A stretch of DNA of 64,000 nucleotides from Pygmaiobacter massiliensis. GTDB taxonomy: Bacteria; Bacillota; Clostridia; Oscillospirales; Ruminococcaceae. Both the position numbers and the translations under genes were made by a program. Positions 63,012 to 64,000 of the stretch are shown piece by piece. Below the pieces are notes generated by a model. That model was not told the DNA's origin. It did no database searches and worked only from the letters and a program-made list of their open reading frames with translations. The DNA lies in contig JALFTI010000021.1 of assembly GCA_022778585.1 (NCBI GenBank), forward strand, positions 1-64,000, read 5' to 3'. How positions within the stretch are numbered: position 1 is the first letter of the stretch; the number at the start of each line of letters is the position of its first letter.

Positions 63012-63760
63012 GCCGGCATATTCGCCTGTGGCTGCAGTTTGACGGCACGGCCTACCATGGCTGGCAGGTGCAGGCAAACGGGGTGACCGTGTCGCAAACG
63101 GTGCAGGATGCCATTGAAGCGGTGTGCGGCCGGCGCGAGGCGCTGAAAGGCTGCAGCCGCACCGACGCAGGGGTACATGCTTTGCGGTATGCCGCCAGCT
63201 TTTTTACCGAAAGCGCCATCGCCTGCCAAAAGCTTCCGTTGGCGCTGAACGCGCATCTGCCGGCGGATATTCGGGTGCTTTCGGCCGAGCAGGTGGAGGA
63301 GAATTTTCATCCCCGCTACCAGGCCAAAAGCAAAACCTACCTGTACCGGTACTGGAACAGCCCCGTGGCAAGCGCCTTTGAGCAGGAGCGGTATGCCTGG
63401 CGGGTCAATGCGCCGCTGGACCATGCGGCCATGGACCATGCCTGCCGCCTGTTTGAGGGCGAGCATGACTTTGCAGGCTTTATGTCGGCGGGCAGCGCCA
63501 TTGCACTTTCCGGCGGCAGTACCCGGCGCCATGTGTACCGTGCAAGGGTAGAGCGTGCGGGCAGCGAGCTGCGTTTTTTTGTAACGGCCAACGGGTATTT
63601 ATATAATATGGTGCGCATTATGGCCGGAACACTGGCCCAGGTGGGCACCGGCAAGATGGATGCCGCCGGCGTGCAGGCAGCGCTGGATCAGGCGCAGCGC
63701 AGCCTGGCTGGCCCCACGGCGCCGGCCGGAGGATTATTTTTGTTTGGGGTAGAATACTGA
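63008..63760 (+). CDS. truA: tRNA pseudouridine(38-40) synthase
   Basis: TruA converts uridines 38-40 of the tRNA anticodon arm to pseudouridine. The 250-residue protein has the catalytic Asp in CSRTDAGVHALRYAASF near residue 52, LNAHLPADIRVL, KSKTYLYRYWN and the FVTANGYLYNMVRIMAGTL motif. Its ATG overlaps the ecfT stop by four bases; linkage to ecfAAT is common in Firmicutes. Confidence 0.96.
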   Translation: MSRHIRLWLQFDGTAYHGWQVQANGVTVSQTVQDAIEAVCGRREALKGCSRTDAGVHALRYAASFFTESAIACQKLPLALNAHLPADIRVLSAEQVEENFHPRYQAKSKTYLYRYWNSPVASAFEQERYAWRVNAPLDHAAMDHACRLFEGEHDFAGFMSAGSAIALSGGSTRRHVYRARVERAGSELRFFVTANGYLYNMVRIMAGTLAQVGTGKMDAAGVQAALDQAQRSLAGPTAPAGGLFLFGVEY

Positions 63761-63806
63761 ATAGAAGGCAGAACCTTTTAAGGCTGCCGGTGGGGAGGTG
63801 AGCAGA

Positions 63807-64000
63807 ATGGAACAGGACCCTAAGCGCGGGCAAGGCGAAGAAAAGCGCCGGCGTGCGCCCAAAAGCGATATGCCCCGCATTGAGCAGATTCGCCGGAAAA
63901 AACGGGAAAAAAGGCTGCGGGCAGCTGCTGTGCTGGTTTTGGTGCTGGCAGCCATTTTGGCTTATCTGGGCGGACTTTTGGCTCCCTCCATCAACTTTTT
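63807..64000 (+). CDS. Membrane protein with basic N-terminus (cut by right edge)
   Basis: The first 64 residues are visible: a highly charged, Arg/Lys-rich region of about 40 residues (RRRAPKSDMPRIEQIRRKKR) and then one hydrophobic segment (AAAVLVLVLAAILAYLGGLL). ATG 63807 follows GGGGAGGTG. The topology suggests a short cytoplasmic tail and an outer domain still to come. I do not recognise the family from this part. It lies 46 nt after truA and could be co-transcribed. Confidence 0.7.
   Translation, partial: MEQDPKRGQGEEKRRRAPKSDMPRIEQIRRKKREKRLRAAAVLVLVLAAILAYLGGLLAPSINF

Overview
The window is GC-rich chromosomal DNA of an anaerobic, butyrate-forming Clostridia-type Firmicute, most likely an Oscillospirales/Ruminococcaceae-like gut bacterium (inference). 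The grounds are a complete acetyl-CoA to butyryl-CoA gene set, an Ile T-box leader, short HisG with HisZ, a class 1B dihydroorotate dehydrogenase with PyrK, an EcfA1-A2-T module, frequent TTG/GTG starts behind strong AAGGAGG sites, and TTGACA/TATAAT-type promoters. There are no rRNA or tRNA genes, IS elements, prophage or CRISPR arrays that I can see.

Layout. 1-1122: the edge of an AT-rich alpha/beta-hydrolase gene and a protein made only of peptidoglycan-binding domains. 1454-5679: a two-gene 2-hydroxyacyl-CoA dehydratase activase/dehydratase pair. 5953-6627: an orphan ABC ATPase. 6836-9534: two tandem paralogous zinc-ribbon membrane proteins whose promoters and leaders are duplicated too. 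9843-19779: the whole de novo UMP pathway as one operon, pyrC-carA-carB-pyrK-pyrD-pyrF-pyrE-pyrB, in which PyrB carries a PyrI-like zinc knuckle. 20293: HU. 20935-29325: the complete histidine operon hisZ-G-D-C-B-H-A-F-IE plus a PHP phosphatase.

29511-39406 is accessory: an ECF sigma remnant, a large degenerate GGDEF/EAL protein with a HAD phosphatase, a Na/Pi symporter, a DUF3793 protein behind a palindromic operator, and an amidohydrolase/ornithine-cyclodeaminase-like pair. 39763-44717: an ABC-F ATPase, then an isoleucine T-box controlling ilvD and a BASS-family transporter. 45100-48236: a two-component system whose kinase ends in four 27-residue repeats.

48962-55425 is the butyrate pathway (thl-crt, hbd, bcd-etfB-etfA). 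Two sites matching the Rex consensus stand in front of thl and bcd, suggesting NADH/NAD+-dependent control. 55812-64000 is housekeeping: ruvC-ruvA-ruvB, glmM, an rRNA-type methyltransferase, ecfA1-ecfA2-ecfT, truA and the start of a membrane protein cut by the window edge.

The points most worth following up are the PyrB zinc-domain fusion, the duplicated zinc-ribbon membrane proteins with their promoters, the kinase repeat tail, the apparently catalytically dead GGDEF/EAL protein, the palindromic operator at the DUF3793 promoter and the two Rex boxes. Functions are assigned by reading motifs and overall sequence; no database search was possible.
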